Below, in pieces: positions 22,341-33,624 of a stretch of DNA of 64,000 nt. The DNA comes from Pelobates cultripes. Its lineage: Eukaryota; Chordata; Amphibia; Anura; Pelobatidae. A program made the position numbers and the translations under genes. The stretch lies in contig OW240912.1 of assembly GCA_933207985.1 (NCBI GenBank), positions 254,590,946-254,654,945 of the forward strand, written 5' to 3'. The notes under the pieces were generated by a model, which saw only the letters and a program-made list of their open reading frames with translations, did no database searches and was not told the origin of the DNA. The stretch's first letter is position 1. The number at the start of each line of letters is the position of its first letter.

Positions 22341-23197
22341 CCCTTTTTTTTTAAACAGTGAGCAGCCACAGGCTGCTCACTGTTTAATAGACATGCCCCT
22401 ACTCGCGGTATTGCGAGTAGGGGCACAATTTACTAATACTAAGTAATTTTTAGTCGGTGGCGAACGCGAACACGCTATGTTCGCCAGGAACTAATCGCCG
22501 GCGAACCGTTCGGGACATCACTACTGACAATGTGTGTTGGTGAGAGTGTGTAAGTGACACTGTGTATCTCAGTGAGGGTGTGTGTGTGTGTTAGTGAGAG
22601 TGTGTAAGTGACAATGTGTAGGTCAGTGAGAATGTGTACTTGTTAGAGTGTGTAAGTTACTTAGAATGTGTAAGTGTGTATGCCAGTGAGAGAGTGTGTG
22701 TATTAGTGAGATTGTGTAAGTGACACTGCAAAGGTAATTATTGCAATTTTTAAGAAACTGAAATAATTACTGTCCTGGGTTAACGTTAACTCCTCTAGTG
22801 GCTATGCATGGAGACGTCCAGCGTCACGCAAAACCTAGTCGAAATAACACTGCGACCGCGGCTATTAAGGAGCGAAGGAGGACCCAAGCCAGCATGAAAG
22901 ACATTGGTGCTGGACTCAGGTAAGTGACAGAAGGGGTTTTAACCCCTTCTGCACCACAAGGGGGGTGCGCTTGACAGAGGGGGAAGCTATAGTGCCAGGA
23001 TAACAAGTTTTTTTCCTGGCACTATAGTTTCCCTTTAATGCCTACTCAGTGCGTCTCTTTCCCTAAATGTCTCTTCACTGTAATTGAGAGTTTAGTGAAT
23101 AAACATCTAAATGGAATGTAGTTGCATTCATGAGGGGGCGGCAAAATGGATTGTTGCCTAGGGTGGCAAGAATCCTTGCACCGGCCCTGACTCCAGC

Positions 23198-23863
23198 ACC
23201 CTGGAACCCACGACTACACCTTTTATTCTGCACCCCATGGCAGCTATTCCCACATTGACATGTTCCTAGTCAACTCCCTTCTGATGAGATCGGTTCCAAT
23301 CTACGGATATTGATCGGATCATACGGACATAGCAATCTGTTTGACAGCCATAAACGTCAGCTCCCACTGGAGGGAGGCTAAATACCTCCCTCTTGAGAGA
23401 TAGTCAAATAGTAACTGAAGCATCACAAATACTGACAACATTTTTCTCAGAAAACATATCTCCTGAAGTGGCGATGCCAGTGGTTTTGTTGGCCCATAAG
23501 GCCATCATTCGCGGGCACTTCATAAAAGTAGCGACCCATAAGAAATGCCTTAAAACACTGAAACTTAGGGAACTACAAGAGGCCTTACGTCGACTAGAAA
23601 ATATCCACAAGACAGCGCCCTCCCCGGCCATTCTAGCTCAACTTAACGCGACTAGACACTCACTTAAAGACACCCTCTTAGAGGACATGGCCCAACATCT
23701 ACTTTATGAAAAGAGCGACAAAATGGACTCTCTCCTAGTGAGTGGATTAAAATTCAGACTGCACCAGGCAGCTATAACAGCCATAAAGACTACACAAGCA
23801 AACATGGTTACAACCCCCAGGGAGATTCATCTCGCCTTTCAGGAATATTTTTTTGATAATTGA
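23198..23863 (+). pseudogene. L1-type ORF2: end of endonuclease and linker toward RT, 3' truncated
   Basis: Without the hAT element and one TSD, the frame of 19241-19811 continues here: YTFYSAPHGSYSHID (the catalytic SxxxSxID-like end of the endonuclease) and then a helical linker (for example RELQEALRRLE, KMDSLLVSG). A frame change lies around 23330-23395. The element ends near 23863, before any RT motif. Confidence 0.7.
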
Positions 23864-24281
23864 CCATTTTTATTGTATGTTTTCGCAAGCATTTGCGTGG
23901 GTACAGAATAATGAAAAGGTGGAGGAGGCAACATTGCATAATAATAAGTCTGACATAACTTGCCATGATCTTTACAATTCTTTAGACTTGTCCTACTGTG
24001 GTTGGCAACTGTGGTGCACAGGTTGGATTCTGTATCAACTTTTATATAACATACTTAACATATTTACATATGAAGAAATCTATTTACAACATATGGTCTG
24101 TTCTGTGTACCGTGTATGCCTACATTATGTTGCTCATTGACTGGGTGTCCCGCTCATGTCTGCTAATGAGCTTCCTTCCAGGCACTTTTATGTGTTCCCA
24201 TGACATCTGGTACCTCATTTCACGGTACTCTGGGCCAATCCTCTTGTCTATGTCTGTCTCTGTGCTCTTTCTAAGCATGGT
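23864..24281. other. Junction between convergent L1 fragments
   Basis: No recognised coding. It probably contains the 3' UTR of the minus-strand L1 (24282-25949) and the truncated end of the plus-strand one. Confidence 0.4.
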
Positions 24282-25948
24282 TTAGGTGGGGTTGTGGGTT
24301 TTGTCACCCAACGTTTCTAAGGTGCAGTCTCTGTATGTTTTCCACATGTTATACATCCGTACATTTGTATACCCTGTTCGTATGTGAGCTGCTGCGAATC
24401 TTTCATAGTCCACATTGGTGGATATTAGGTTTGTCAACTCCTCTACTGATGGGATTGTCCCTGACCTCCAGTTTCTAGCAATCAGTGTCGTCGCTGCTAT
24501 AATTATGAGAAACGTCAGTTTGCGGATAGGCTTCGGTAGGCTATGTGGCATGATGTGCAGTAGGTAAGTTTCTAGGGATTGTGGCTCCCGTCTCCCTGTA
24601 CTGTTAGAGATTATGTCTCCTACCCTCGCCCAGAATAGCTGTATCAGTGGGCACATCCACCATATATGGAGTGTGTCCCTCGGTGCCCTCCGACATGTCC
24701 AGCATGTGTTATCTGTTGTTTTGTACATTTTGGACAGTTTATTGGGTGTCAGGTGCCACCTGTATAGTAGTTTCCTCAACATCTCAAGGTGTGAGGCACA
24801 AGACGATGAGCCTCTATGTGTCCCGTGAAGGCCATGCTCCATTCTTGGGTTGTCAGATCCCTCCCTAGGTCTTTGTACCATTCCTTCTCGAACCCTCATA
24901 TTTGTGTTTGTGGTTCTTCTATGAGTGTGGAGTAGCAAAACGAGAGTTTTTTTTTCTGTTGGTGCATTTTTATACATTTACTTTCGAACTGTGTCATCTG
25001 TGCTATCTCGTTCTCCCCCCTGTTCTGTTGTTTCTCCTCCTTGAGTGTGTGGTGCAGTTGTAGATACGAGAATTGGGCCATGTGTGGGATATGGAATTGT
25101 GTCTTCAAGTCCAAGAAGCTCTTGGGGGCACCTCAATGGGTTACCTGGTATATGTGGGTTACATTGTGTGCTGCCCATATCTTAAAATTGAATGAGGGGT
25201 TCAGTATGTGTAGGGTTCTCAGTGGGGTCGCAGGGGACCACTTGGCTGCCAAGCATACCCTGAGTCTGTTCCTGTCCCATATGGAGAGCATTAGTCTGGT
25301 GGTTGGTAGCATTTTGGGGGTGCGGGGTCGTAACTCCTTGGGTGCCCACAAAAAGTGTGTTAGGTGTTTCCTTTGTAGTCTGTGGGACTCCAGAGACACC
25401 CACTGAGGGGTTTGAGATTGGGAGTGGCACCCAATTATGTTGGCTAACTGCGTGGCTCTGTGGTATTCTCTCACATTGGGGAATCCCAGTCCCCGTCACG
25501 TACGGTGCGAGACAAGAGTCTTCAGGGGACCCTTGGTTTCCTGTTTTGCCAGCTAAACCTCAACAAGGTTGTCTGTAGGGCCTTGAGGAATTTGGAAGGG
25601 ACGCTTATTTGTAGTGTAGAATTTTTGGCAATATCACCATTTTAATAGCTGCGCATCGGCTCACCCATGTTATGTATTTACCTTCCCATGTCTTTAAGGT
25701 GTTTTCTATCTCAGTGTGCAGTTTCTGGTAGTTTGTTGTAAAGAGAGAGTTATGGGATTTTGTCAGTCTGATGCCTAAGAAGGTAAGGTAATCCTGCCTC
25801 CAGTCATAGTTAAACGTATTTCTGAGGTGTTTCACGGTGTCGCCCTCAATTCCTATTCCCTTCGCACTATAATTTTGTAGTTCTTTCTGAAGGTTGGGAA
25901 GTGATATGGGGTTAGTAGGACATTGTCCGCAAATAGGTTGATCACACA

Positions 25949-25949
<1 letters not shown>
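24282..25949 (-). pseudogene. L1-type ORF2, RT thumb to C-terminal zinc domain, minus strand
   Basis: Read from 25949 down. The first frame begins just after the RT catalytic box and has FLGIRLT, NYQKLHTEIENTLKTW and KMVILPKILHY (thumb region). A shifted frame (25474-25133) continues with the linker to the C-terminal domain. The frame 24977-24282 carries the zinc motif CWTCRR...DTLHIWWMC and ends in a stop. At least two frameshifts are present. The fragment is cut at 25950 by a TA microsatellite, so the catalytic aspartates are missing. Confidence 0.75.
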
Positions 25950-25986
<37 letters not shown>

Positions 25987-25988
25987 TA

Positions 25989-26022
<34 letters not shown>
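25950..26022 (+). repeat. TA and CA microsatellite
   Basis: (TA)n at about 25952-25984 followed by (CA)n to about 26022. It separates two L1 fragments of opposite orientation. Confidence 0.9.
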
Positions 26023-26027
<5 letters not shown>

Positions 26028-26039
26028 TATAACTGCCCC

Positions 26040-26459
26040 CCTACTTTTGTCCCTGGCCTCGTATTTCACCCCCTAAGTATTAATCCTGGAGACAACACTG
26101 GTTGTAATTTGCGTATAAGAAATATTCCGGACGAAATCACACAAGAAAAACTACTAGAATTTCTAGTCTTGCAATGGACAGAGAAAAAAAAACTTCTTGG
26201 AAAGATACCACAGGCTAGAAAAATAAACAAAAAAAAAGGCATGGAAAAAGATATACCAAGAAATGTTATCATTTGCTGCCATTCCTACCTGATGAAAGAA
26301 GGCATATGTAAAGCAGCCAGAAATACAAGAGAAGAAGGAAAATTTTCTAATATAAAAGTATTCCAGGATATTTCATATTATACAAGGAAAAGAAGAAGCT
26401 CCTTCTATCAAGCAACAAGTAAACTAAGGAAACATAATCTAAGATACAAATGGGGATAG
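26040..26459 (+). pseudogene. L1-type ORF1 fragment (RRM to C-terminal domain)
   Basis: The plus frame (open at 26109-26459) reads NLRIRNIPDE, an RRM-like strand typical of L1 ORF1. It continues with IPRNVIICCHSYLMKE, IKVFQDIS and LRKHNLRYKWG, the conserved C-terminal domain order. ORF1 protein is the RNA-binding chaperone of the LINE particle. This is a different, more AT-rich LINE subfamily than the one at 18463-18711. It is truncated at the 5' side. Confidence 0.7.
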
Positions 26460-27479
26460 AATTGTTTGTTGCAAATAATATATGAAGAAAAGAGAGAATC
26501 ATTGGTCATGAATTGGATTTCAAGCAAAGGTCTTCAATAAAGAGGACTGAATTGGACACAAACAAAACGAAAAGAACTGTTTTTTCAATTCCTTCTTTTT
26601 TTTCCACAGAAAGTTAAGGCCATAGTTGCCTTATTTAGCAAGAGGAAAAATATGTATTTAAGATATTACCATTACCTATTACCATTTTTTATTTTCATAA
26701 TTGTTGATGGACTAATCGTTATAAAATAATATTGGAAGTAAGATTAGGTCAACTAAAGTAAAATTGATGTACTTAATACATCAGAGGAATGAAAGAGGAT
26801 ATTATTATATATCTATATAGAGGAAGGAAGGAAGGAGAAAAATGTGATGAATATACAGTTATTGTATAATGGGAAACACTATTTAGATGTTCGACTTATT
26901 AACACATATTGAGTGCTGGTTATATGTATCACAGTATTTATAAAATTAATAATTTAATTCGGTAGAATAGAAAGGGAAGCATTCACAAAAGTTGTTTAGG
27001 AGTTACACAAGAAAGAAGAACATTAGACTAGTCAGAGGAAAAGGTGTAAGAAAAGGGAAAAAAAGGGGGAAAAGTCATATTAATTCTATTGAGTAAAAGG
27101 GTTATCTACATAATTAAATAGGTAAGCTACAAAATTCACTTGGTGAAAGAAAAGGAAAGAATAGGGAAGGGGAGAAAGGGCAACAATTATAAGAAAAAAT
27201 AAGATAATGAACTAAGATGTTGAACAGTACACATAAAGAATACCACTCAGTAAGAAATTTATAGAGTTATACACATTTAAATCACAAAAGAGGGCAGTAA
27301 AGGGCAAGGAAGAAAAATATAAACGTTCCCATAGGGAGATTTTTCAATATCTAAGAATTAAAAACTATATTCTATCTAAAACTCTACTTTATTTATATCA
27401 TATAGATTATTTTCGAATATGTCTAATTCCAGAGGACTGATATCTAGATCTATTAAATTGGTCGTGTTAAGTGAACCAA
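26460..27479. other. AT-rich LINE interior or decayed DNA
   Basis: No motif recognised. Between the ORF1 and ORF2 C-terminal fragments of the same orientation this should hold the LINE ORF2, but it is far too short, so most of ORF2 is deleted. Confidence 0.4.
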
Positions 27480-28275
27480 TAACTACAATATCTTCCTATA
27501 TAAAATGGGAACATGGCTTTAATAAATCTTACAACAGTAGTAAAACCTAGTAATCACTCTGTGTCCCTAATTGAATTACATCTAAAAATAATATTTAGAT
27601 GGTATATGGTTCCCACCAGACAACATACAATATCATCTGAACACTCAAGAAATTGTTGGAGGTGTGGCCAAGATATGGGAACATTGCATCAGGTATGGTG
27701 GGAATCCAGTGAACTAAAGACAATGAAAATCCAAATGTTCAATCTGTTTTATTCTTTTTTTCTTGAAATAATCAATATTTCTTCTCATCTAGTTCTATTA
27801 AATATCAACTTTCCACCCCGAAACAAAACTGAAAAATATATTCTTACCCATATATTCTTTGTGGTTAAAATCTGTATAGCTGAATCATGTTAAAAAGAAC
27901 CCCCGTCCCCTAGGCAAGAGATATGGGAACATTTCAGTTTCCAATATAAAATGGAGCATAATTTTATTTCTAATTCAGGCCTTAGGTTATCTTACTCAAA
28001 ATTCTGGCTACCTTGGACTAAATATAGAAAGAGATTGGTGTAGCTACCCCGGATGGGGACTGGTAGCATGTCAGGCCCACATTTTGTTTTTGTGTTAATT
28101 TTGTCTTGTTTTGTGAATTTTCTGTGTATATTATATTTTTGATTGATTCTTTTTTTTCTTCTTTTCCCTGAAAATGACTTATATGTCTATATCTGACTCC
28201 ATAATATGTTAAATGAAAAAAATACCTATATGTGAAAACCTAAATTAAATGAAATTTTTAAAAAGATTTAAAAAA
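27480..28275 (+). pseudogene. L1-type ORF2 C-terminal end and 3' UTR
   Basis: The plus frame at 27513-27893 contains IFRWYMVPTRQH and CWRCGQDMGTLHQVWW, matching the C-terminal zinc region of L1 ORF2 (CWxC...GTLxHxxW). An A-rich tail (AAATTTTTAAAAAGATTTAAA) at about 28250-28275 is a plausible LINE 3' end. Together with 26040-26459 it forms one internally deleted plus-strand LINE. Confidence 0.65.
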
Positions 28276-28787
28276 AAATATGTATAGACTTAGTCTGTTA
28301 GTTCACTTATTTATGGAAGTGTTTTAATTTCACTGGTAAAATGCCATTCTGAAGGTCTCTTCTGAGCAGGAACAACTTATAATGATTACTTTAAATAAGA
28401 GTATAGTTTTAAATTACAAGTTAGCATCAAAGTAACTAAGTAAGGTGCAAATCCTTTCCCGAAATTTTTATAATTTTAAGAAAATTTAGTTAATTCTTGA
28501 GTAAGTATACAACATTTAAAGTAAGCTATAAGATAGTTGCTCATCTTGATTTTGAGTATTATTTCTATTATAGTATGGATTATATTACCACCTGACTCAT
28601 CTTGTGCAATCAAACTTTTATGGAGAGCAAATGTTTCTCTCATCTGTAAAGCGTTCCAAGGGGAAATGATGTCAATTTTGTAATGGACAAATTGCATGAA
28701 GTACAAACAAAGCTGATAGAAGTCCATGATACACCATCTTGTGGTCTTAATTGGGGTTTTGACTGGGGTTTTGGCCTAGGTGATTAG
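28276..28787. other. Non-coding spacer
   Basis: No gene, RNA or repeat recognised. Confidence 0.4.
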
Positions 28788-28791
28788 TTAA

Positions 28792-29309
28792 AGGGACACT
28801 ATAGTCACCTGAATAACTTTAGCTTAATGAAGCAGTTTTTGTGTATAGAACATGCCCCTGCAGCCTCACTGCTCAATCCTCTGCCATTTAGGAGTTAAAT
28901 CCCTTTGTTTATGAACCCTAGTCACACCTCCCTGCATGTGACTTGCACAGCCTTCCATAAACACTTCCTGTAAAGAGAGCCCTATTTAGGCTTTCTTTAT
29001 TGCAAGTTCTGTTTAATTAAGATTTTCTTATCTCCTGCTATGTTAATAGCTTGCTAAACCCTGCAAGAGCCTCCTGTATGTGATTAAAGTTCAATTTAGA
29101 GATTGAGATACAATTATTTAAGGTAAATAAGATCTGTTTGAAAGTGAAACTGTTTTTTTTTAATGCAGGCTCTGTCAATCATAGCCAAAAAAACAAAGTG
29201 ATTTAACTTCTAAATGACAGTGAATTGAGCAGTGAAATTTCAGGGGAATGATCTATACACTAAAATTGCTTTATTTAGCTAAAGTAATTTAGGTGACTAT
29301 AGTGTTCCT
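28792..29309. mobile_element. Complete MITE with long inverted ends and TTAA flanks
   Basis: The left end GGGACACTATAGTCACCT and the reverse complement of the right end (GGAACACTATAGTCACCT) match over about 45 bp, including TAATTACTTTAGCT-like and TTTTAGTGTATAGA-like segments. TTAA occurs at both borders (28788-28791 and 29310-29313), suggesting a TTAA target. It is about 520 bp without a coding region. Confidence 0.75.
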
Positions 29310-29313
29310 TTAA

Positions 29314-30300
29314 TTAGCTATAAATCAGCTATCTTGATACTATTTATGCTATCAGCTATCTTGCAAACCATTTATGGCATATGATAAAAACACAAAGATA
29401 GGTGTAGCGCCTGAAATGTCTTTTGGGAGATCTATACAACGACAAAAAAGAGAGAAAAAAAGAACTAGTAATATAGCAGATTAAAAACTTCTTGATAAAG
29501 TAAGGTGTGTTTCACTTTAACAATAAGGACATTGGGGGGAATTAAGCCATTGGATTATCAGGGATATGATAACAATAGTGATCTGTATGCAGAGATATTT
29601 CCCCCCTTTTTTCTGATGCACATTTAGGACTCACCATTCAAATCAATCACATTATACAAATTTTATGAATTAAGGTTAAATTATAAGGATTTGAGAGTAA
29701 TATGGTTTTCGTATAGGTAAAGTTGGACTTCTATCGTCCACAGAAGAACACTAAGGGGGTACTGTGACTTTAGCTTTAGCTCCCCGCTGTGGAACGCATA
29801 GCCACTGAACACACAGAACTGCCGACGGAGACTGCAATCAATGGTGAATAGAGACAGCTGTGGCAGGAGAGCCACAAACCTATCCTTATGAAAAAATGAG
29901 AAGATGTCCATCACACCACCAATGACATTCTGGGGACTAGCCCTATCTAAAGGAACTTGTGGGAAGAGGTGTTAGGCTGTGAGGTTTTATTGCTTTATTA
30001 AAATAGTTTTTAAGTACAGTGATCCCTGAGGAAGTCCGCAAACAATGATGAAACGCATGGACCTGTTTTTCTAGCACATGTGTGCACATTACTTCTTTTA
30101 ATATATTTTTATATGCCAATAAATATCCTTTTGGAAAAATATCTCTGGATTGGTATCTGGTTGCTGCTACATCAACTTGTCTGGTGGTAAATACAAAGGA
30201 GGAGTCTAAGCACCCTATTGATGGGTGGCACCCATAAGGCACTTTTAACCATCTTAAATTTGTGAGTTCAATTTAATATCTGTCATTTTTGTTCATTTCC
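29314..30300. other. Dispersed repeat with a hammerhead-ribozyme-like core
   Basis: No protein gene supported. At about 30027-30065 the plus strand has CCCTGAGGAAGTCC followed 11 bases later by GATGAAACGC. This matches the CTGANGA...GAAAC core that recurs in Penelope-associated hammerhead motifs of vertebrates. The stem II bases (GTCC/TGAT) pair poorly, so this copy is probably degenerate. Nearby AATAAATATCC may be the 3' end of the repeat. Confidence 0.35.
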
Positions 30301-30817
30301 GGCAATATTGCACTATGTCATATCCTTGTTTTTAGGTACACCAGCAGGATCCATAAAGTTTTTCCTGTGTTGTAGATGTCTAGTGTTATTCCTGACCTGA
30401 GTGATGTATAAAAGAAGAGAGGGGAGGGATGCAACATTTGTTTCATGTTCTTACCATTCTATTCACGCAGCACTTTGGGATTCCAATAAACATAACAGGC
30501 AGTGGAAAAATACTTCTCATCCAGCTCCACTGATTTACAGAAGTCAGGTAGAGTGGGTGTCAACAGCGCTCAGGAAGGACTGCTTCTTGGTCATTATGGG
30601 CATGGGCATTAAAGGGTATCACATGAAAAGCATGGATCATATTTGTGCATAACCCGCAATATTCACATATAGTTGAATTCTAACGTAAGAAAAAGTACGT
30701 GATATACATTTACCTTGTAACATGCAGTTTTTAGTCTTTATTGCATAATATACTTGGAAAAGAAGTAAACATAGATCACAGCAATTTATAATTTCAATCA
30801 CAAAAAAATGTGTTTAC
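30301..30817. other. Non-coding spacer
   Basis: No recognised feature; the small plus frame at 30401-30652 has no family resemblance. Confidence 0.4.
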
Positions 30818-31123
30818 TTAATCCACAGCTTCAACGCATTCCTTTGCTGAATCATATTTCATAGTAAGTGTTAATCTGCAAGGTGAAGGAGAATCTGTAT
30901 GAATTGTCCATATTATTGAGTATTTCACATATTGGTATTTAACATAAATATATGCTATGGCAGACATTGTTTCTTTCTTAATGTGATCAGGATAAACCCT
31001 GACATCGTGGACATCTAGGTCAAAGCTCATCAACATAAAACTCAAATTTATGTTGAAGATTTGCTCTTTAACCATTTCAAACCCTTTTACCTCATTGTCG
31101 CATATTATGTTGGAGGTGGACAC
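30818..31123 (-). CDS. Unrecognised candidate exon or pseudogene
   Basis: A minus-strand open frame of 101 residues begins directly after a possible splice acceptor (TTATGTCCATAG) and ends with a stop at 30818. The sequence is not repetitive (for example IICDNEVKG, FDLDVHDVRVYPDH, CRLTLTMKYDSAKECVEAVD). I do not recognise the family. It could be a terminal exon of a host gene, but the polypyrimidine tract is weak and no partner exon was found. Confidence 0.25.
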   Translation of the reverse strand: MSTSNIICDNEVKGFEMVKEQIFNINLSFMLMSFDLDVHDVRVYPDHIKKETMSAIAYIYVKYQYVKYSIIWTIHTDSPSPCRLTLTMKYDSAKECVEAVD

Positions 31124-31685
31124 CTATGGACATAATATAGGGGACAACTAAGATAGGAATGGTTACTCTTAAAATGTTGGTTTTAGTTAAAGTAACCCTA
31201 TAATGAGGCAAGGGGTGAGCAGCTCTAAGAAACAAAGGACAAAGAAGAGGGTTACATATTTTGGATTAATTAATGCAAAGGCTAGAATATAGGGAAACTG
31301 TGTGAAGAACAGGGACCTCAAGATAACAGAGAGGTGACAGCTCTGGACTAAATATATTGGGATGATACAAATGAACAGAAGTTGTGGGGATTTAGAGAAC
31401 AATGATCACATTGTTTTGCAAAAAGGGTTATCTGAAATGGCTATGGTGAGTTCAAGTAGATCTTTGAATTAAATAAAAAAAAAAAATGTAAGTTAGAAGA
31501 AAAGTGAATATATGAAGGGAAGATATAAAATAAGGACGAAAACCTTAAATATATGAGTAGAGATATCATGCCAGCAAATTACACTTGTTCTGGGTCACAC
31601 TATTTTTAAAATGTAACTGGAAAGTGCAATGAGAAAATACATTGTATGAATATCTGAATATATGAGGATGTTACAGTACATAAAA
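31124..31685. other. Non-coding spacer
   Basis: AT-rich, with no recognised gene or repeat. Confidence 0.4.
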
Positions 31686-32110
31686 TTAAAGGGACACTAT
31701 AGTCACCAGATCAACTACAGATTACTGTATTTGTTCTGGTGAGTATAATCAGCCCCTTTGGGCTTTTTGCAGTAAGCAGAAAAGGCAGTGTTTACATTAC
31801 AGCCTAGGGATACCTCCACTGGCCACTCCTCAGATAGCTAGTAGAGGTGCTTCCTGAGGAATTCAGTGTCTCCACTGTCCGCATGGAGACACTGAACTTT
31901 CCTCGTAGATATGCATTGATTCACTGTGTTTGGATTGTGCTGGCTCTGCTCTTGATCTGCCTCCTTGATAATATCAGCCAATCCAATGCTTTCCTATGTG
32001 AAAGCATTGTGATTGGCTCAGATCACCATTTCTGATGATGTCAGTCAAACAGGCAGACCAGGGACAGCGATAGCAGTAGCAGACTGAAATAAAGGTAAGG
32101 CAGGGGCTAG
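31686..32110 (+). repeat. Copy of the GGGACACTATAGTCACC MITE family
   Basis: Starts AAAGGGACACTATAGTCACC, continues TTTGTTCTGGTGAGTA, GGGCTTTTTGCAGTAA and CAGTGTTTACATTACAG, as in the copies at 5630 and 35936. Its right end is diffuse. Confidence 0.65.
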
Positions 32111-32605
32111 ATAGTGAATTTAACACTTAAGGAATTAAATGATTGTGTTTCTGACCCTATCCTTTAATTTAGTCATTGAAATTGGTGATGAATGGCACAG
32201 TCACCAAGAAAATAAATCACCTTGTTCTGAACTTGTAGTAGTAGCAACCCATAGAAACTGCATTCTTTCATGTGTTAGGGTAGGTAGACATGACTTTGTG
32301 CAGGTAAAAATTAAAGAAAATGCTAAATTTGGCCACTCGATGCAGAAGAATCAGGAAGGAAACCGGATCAAATAAATTACTGTTTTGAAACACTGATTTT
32401 TGTGTTCAGCGAAGTCTACCGAGTAAAACAGTACCCCCATGTACAGGTTTTAGGGTGCCTTGGAAAGTTACAGGATTAAATATAGTGCTAGCAAATTAAA
32501 TTCACTGGACTTTCGATCTGGATTTTCAGGCAGGTCCCCCAAATTGCAATCAATAAAATTACTACATTATGTAAAAATATTACATAAATATGCATGTAGA
32601 ATTTA

Positions 32606-32645
<40 letters not shown>
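32111..32645. other. Spacer with a dispersed-repeat fragment and TA microsatellite
   Basis: Sequence at 32380-32530 (TGTTTTGAAACACTG, GTTCAGCGAAGTCTACC, ATAGTGCTAGCAAATT) matches 7555-7700. A TA repeat lies at about 32612-32645. No gene. Confidence 0.6.
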
Positions 32646-33424
32646 TGTGATCCTTGGTTGCAGGTAGCACGGCCCTCTAGGGTAAAAACATGCACAGTCC
32701 TTGTAATTGCATATACTCAGGCACTTTATTTGCAAATCCACACAGGATACAGCAGTAAATTAAAACATAAATGTAACACAAAACCCTATAAACAAACACC
32801 TAGCTCGTCTGAGCACTAACTGACATTAGTTCCCTATCTCTCAGGGTTAAACTAAACACAATATTGCACCAACCTTATTAGAGAGCAACGCTCTGCTATC
32901 TAACCTGTTGCTTTCCTTTCTGCACTCCCAGTGCTCCAAGCCAGCCTTGCCCTGACTGCTTTGCTTTCTGCACTCCCAGTGCTCCAAGCCAGCCTTGCCC
33001 TGACTGCTTTCCTTTCTGCACTCCCAGTGCTCCAAGCCAGTCTTGCCCTGACTGCTTCCTTTCTGCACTCCAAGTGCCTAGTCTCCTTGACTATCTGGAG
33101 AGAACAGCCTCTCTCTCCTACCTGCTTCCTGGGAGGAAGCCAGCAATCCCTCTCCTTTACCTGCCTAGCAGGGAGGAGTTTATTCCAATTGCAACAGCTC
33201 ATTAACTGCAGCTGAGCAGTGGGTTGGAGACGGTCCAAAAAACCCTGGCCTGGATCTATGTCTCCCCAGAAAACCACTAAACTGTGGAGTGGAGCACTGG
33301 CCCACCCTTCTCTCCAAATGCTCCACCCCAGGGGCCCATAACTAAACAGAGCTTTGTGTAACACACACAAACTACACATACTCCCCCTGGGGTTAAAAGG
33401 CCTATCTGCCTTCACTTTATCACA
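32646..33424 (-). mobile_element. Solo LTR with 4-bp TSD (ATAC)
   Basis: Bounded by TGTGATCC on the plus strand and TTATCACA at the right, i.e. TG...CA in either orientation, with ATAC at 32642-32645 and 33425-33428. The minus strand carries an AATAAAGTGCC polyadenylation-like signal near 32728, so the LTR reads leftward. Inside are about 3.5 tandem copies of a 48-bp unit (CTGCACTCCCAGTGCTCCAA at 32920, 32968 and 33016). No internal retroelement region is adjacent, which indicates LTR-LTR recombination. Confidence 0.7.
32915..33080 (+). repeat. 48-bp tandem repeat within the solo LTR
   Basis: About 3.5 units at a 48-bp period, diverging in the last unit. Frames through it give repeated LxVLQASLALTA-type peptides, which are artefacts. 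Confidence 0.85.
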
Positions 33425-33624
33425 ATACATATTTATATATTTGAAGTCTTCGTGTATATTTATGAAATTATTTATGTAATAATGTAAATTGAGATATGTA
33501 TATTTCATATTATTTTAATTTATTTATATATACATAGATATATATCCAATTTCATTCTAAGTGTATTTTGATATATATGTATTAATATCAAAATACAGTT
33601 AGAATAAAATTACATATATACACT

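Larger units (their letters stand above)
20490..22523. mobile_element. Nested hAT-like element with TSD CTGACAAT
   Basis: Flanked by CTGACAAT at 20482-20489 and 22524-22531. Terminal inverted repeats are TAGTGATGTCGCGAACG and CGTTCGGGACATCACTA. It sits within the TGTGT-rich part of the hAT at 19812-23189, so it inserted later. The interior consists of GC-rich minisatellite arms in opposite orientation (20555-21470 and 21930-22340) around a central spacer, giving a foldback-like structure. No protein is supported. Confidence 0.88.
19812..23189. mobile_element. Non-autonomous hAT element inserted in L1 ORF2, exact 8-bp TSD
   Basis: Flanked by ACTCCAGC at 19804-19811 and 23190-23197. Ends are TAGGGCCGGCGC (first base apparently mutated from C) and TGCACCGGCCCTG. 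The left subterminal region (GGCATTCGCCTGGGGCGCC) and right end (GTTGCCTAGGGTGGCAAG) are typical of frog hAT elements. Contents: GC-rich DNA to about 20250, TGTGT-rich DNA, a nested element at 20490-22523, more TGTGT repeats and a palindromic segment near 22990-23035. No transposase is recognised. Confidence 0.85.

Noticed and set aside
18424..25949. Twin-priming inversion as explanation for opposite L1 fragments
   Set aside because: The order (plus-strand 5' part to the left of a minus-strand 3' part) is tail-to-tail, not the 5'-inverted layout twin priming gives; two convergent insertions fit better.
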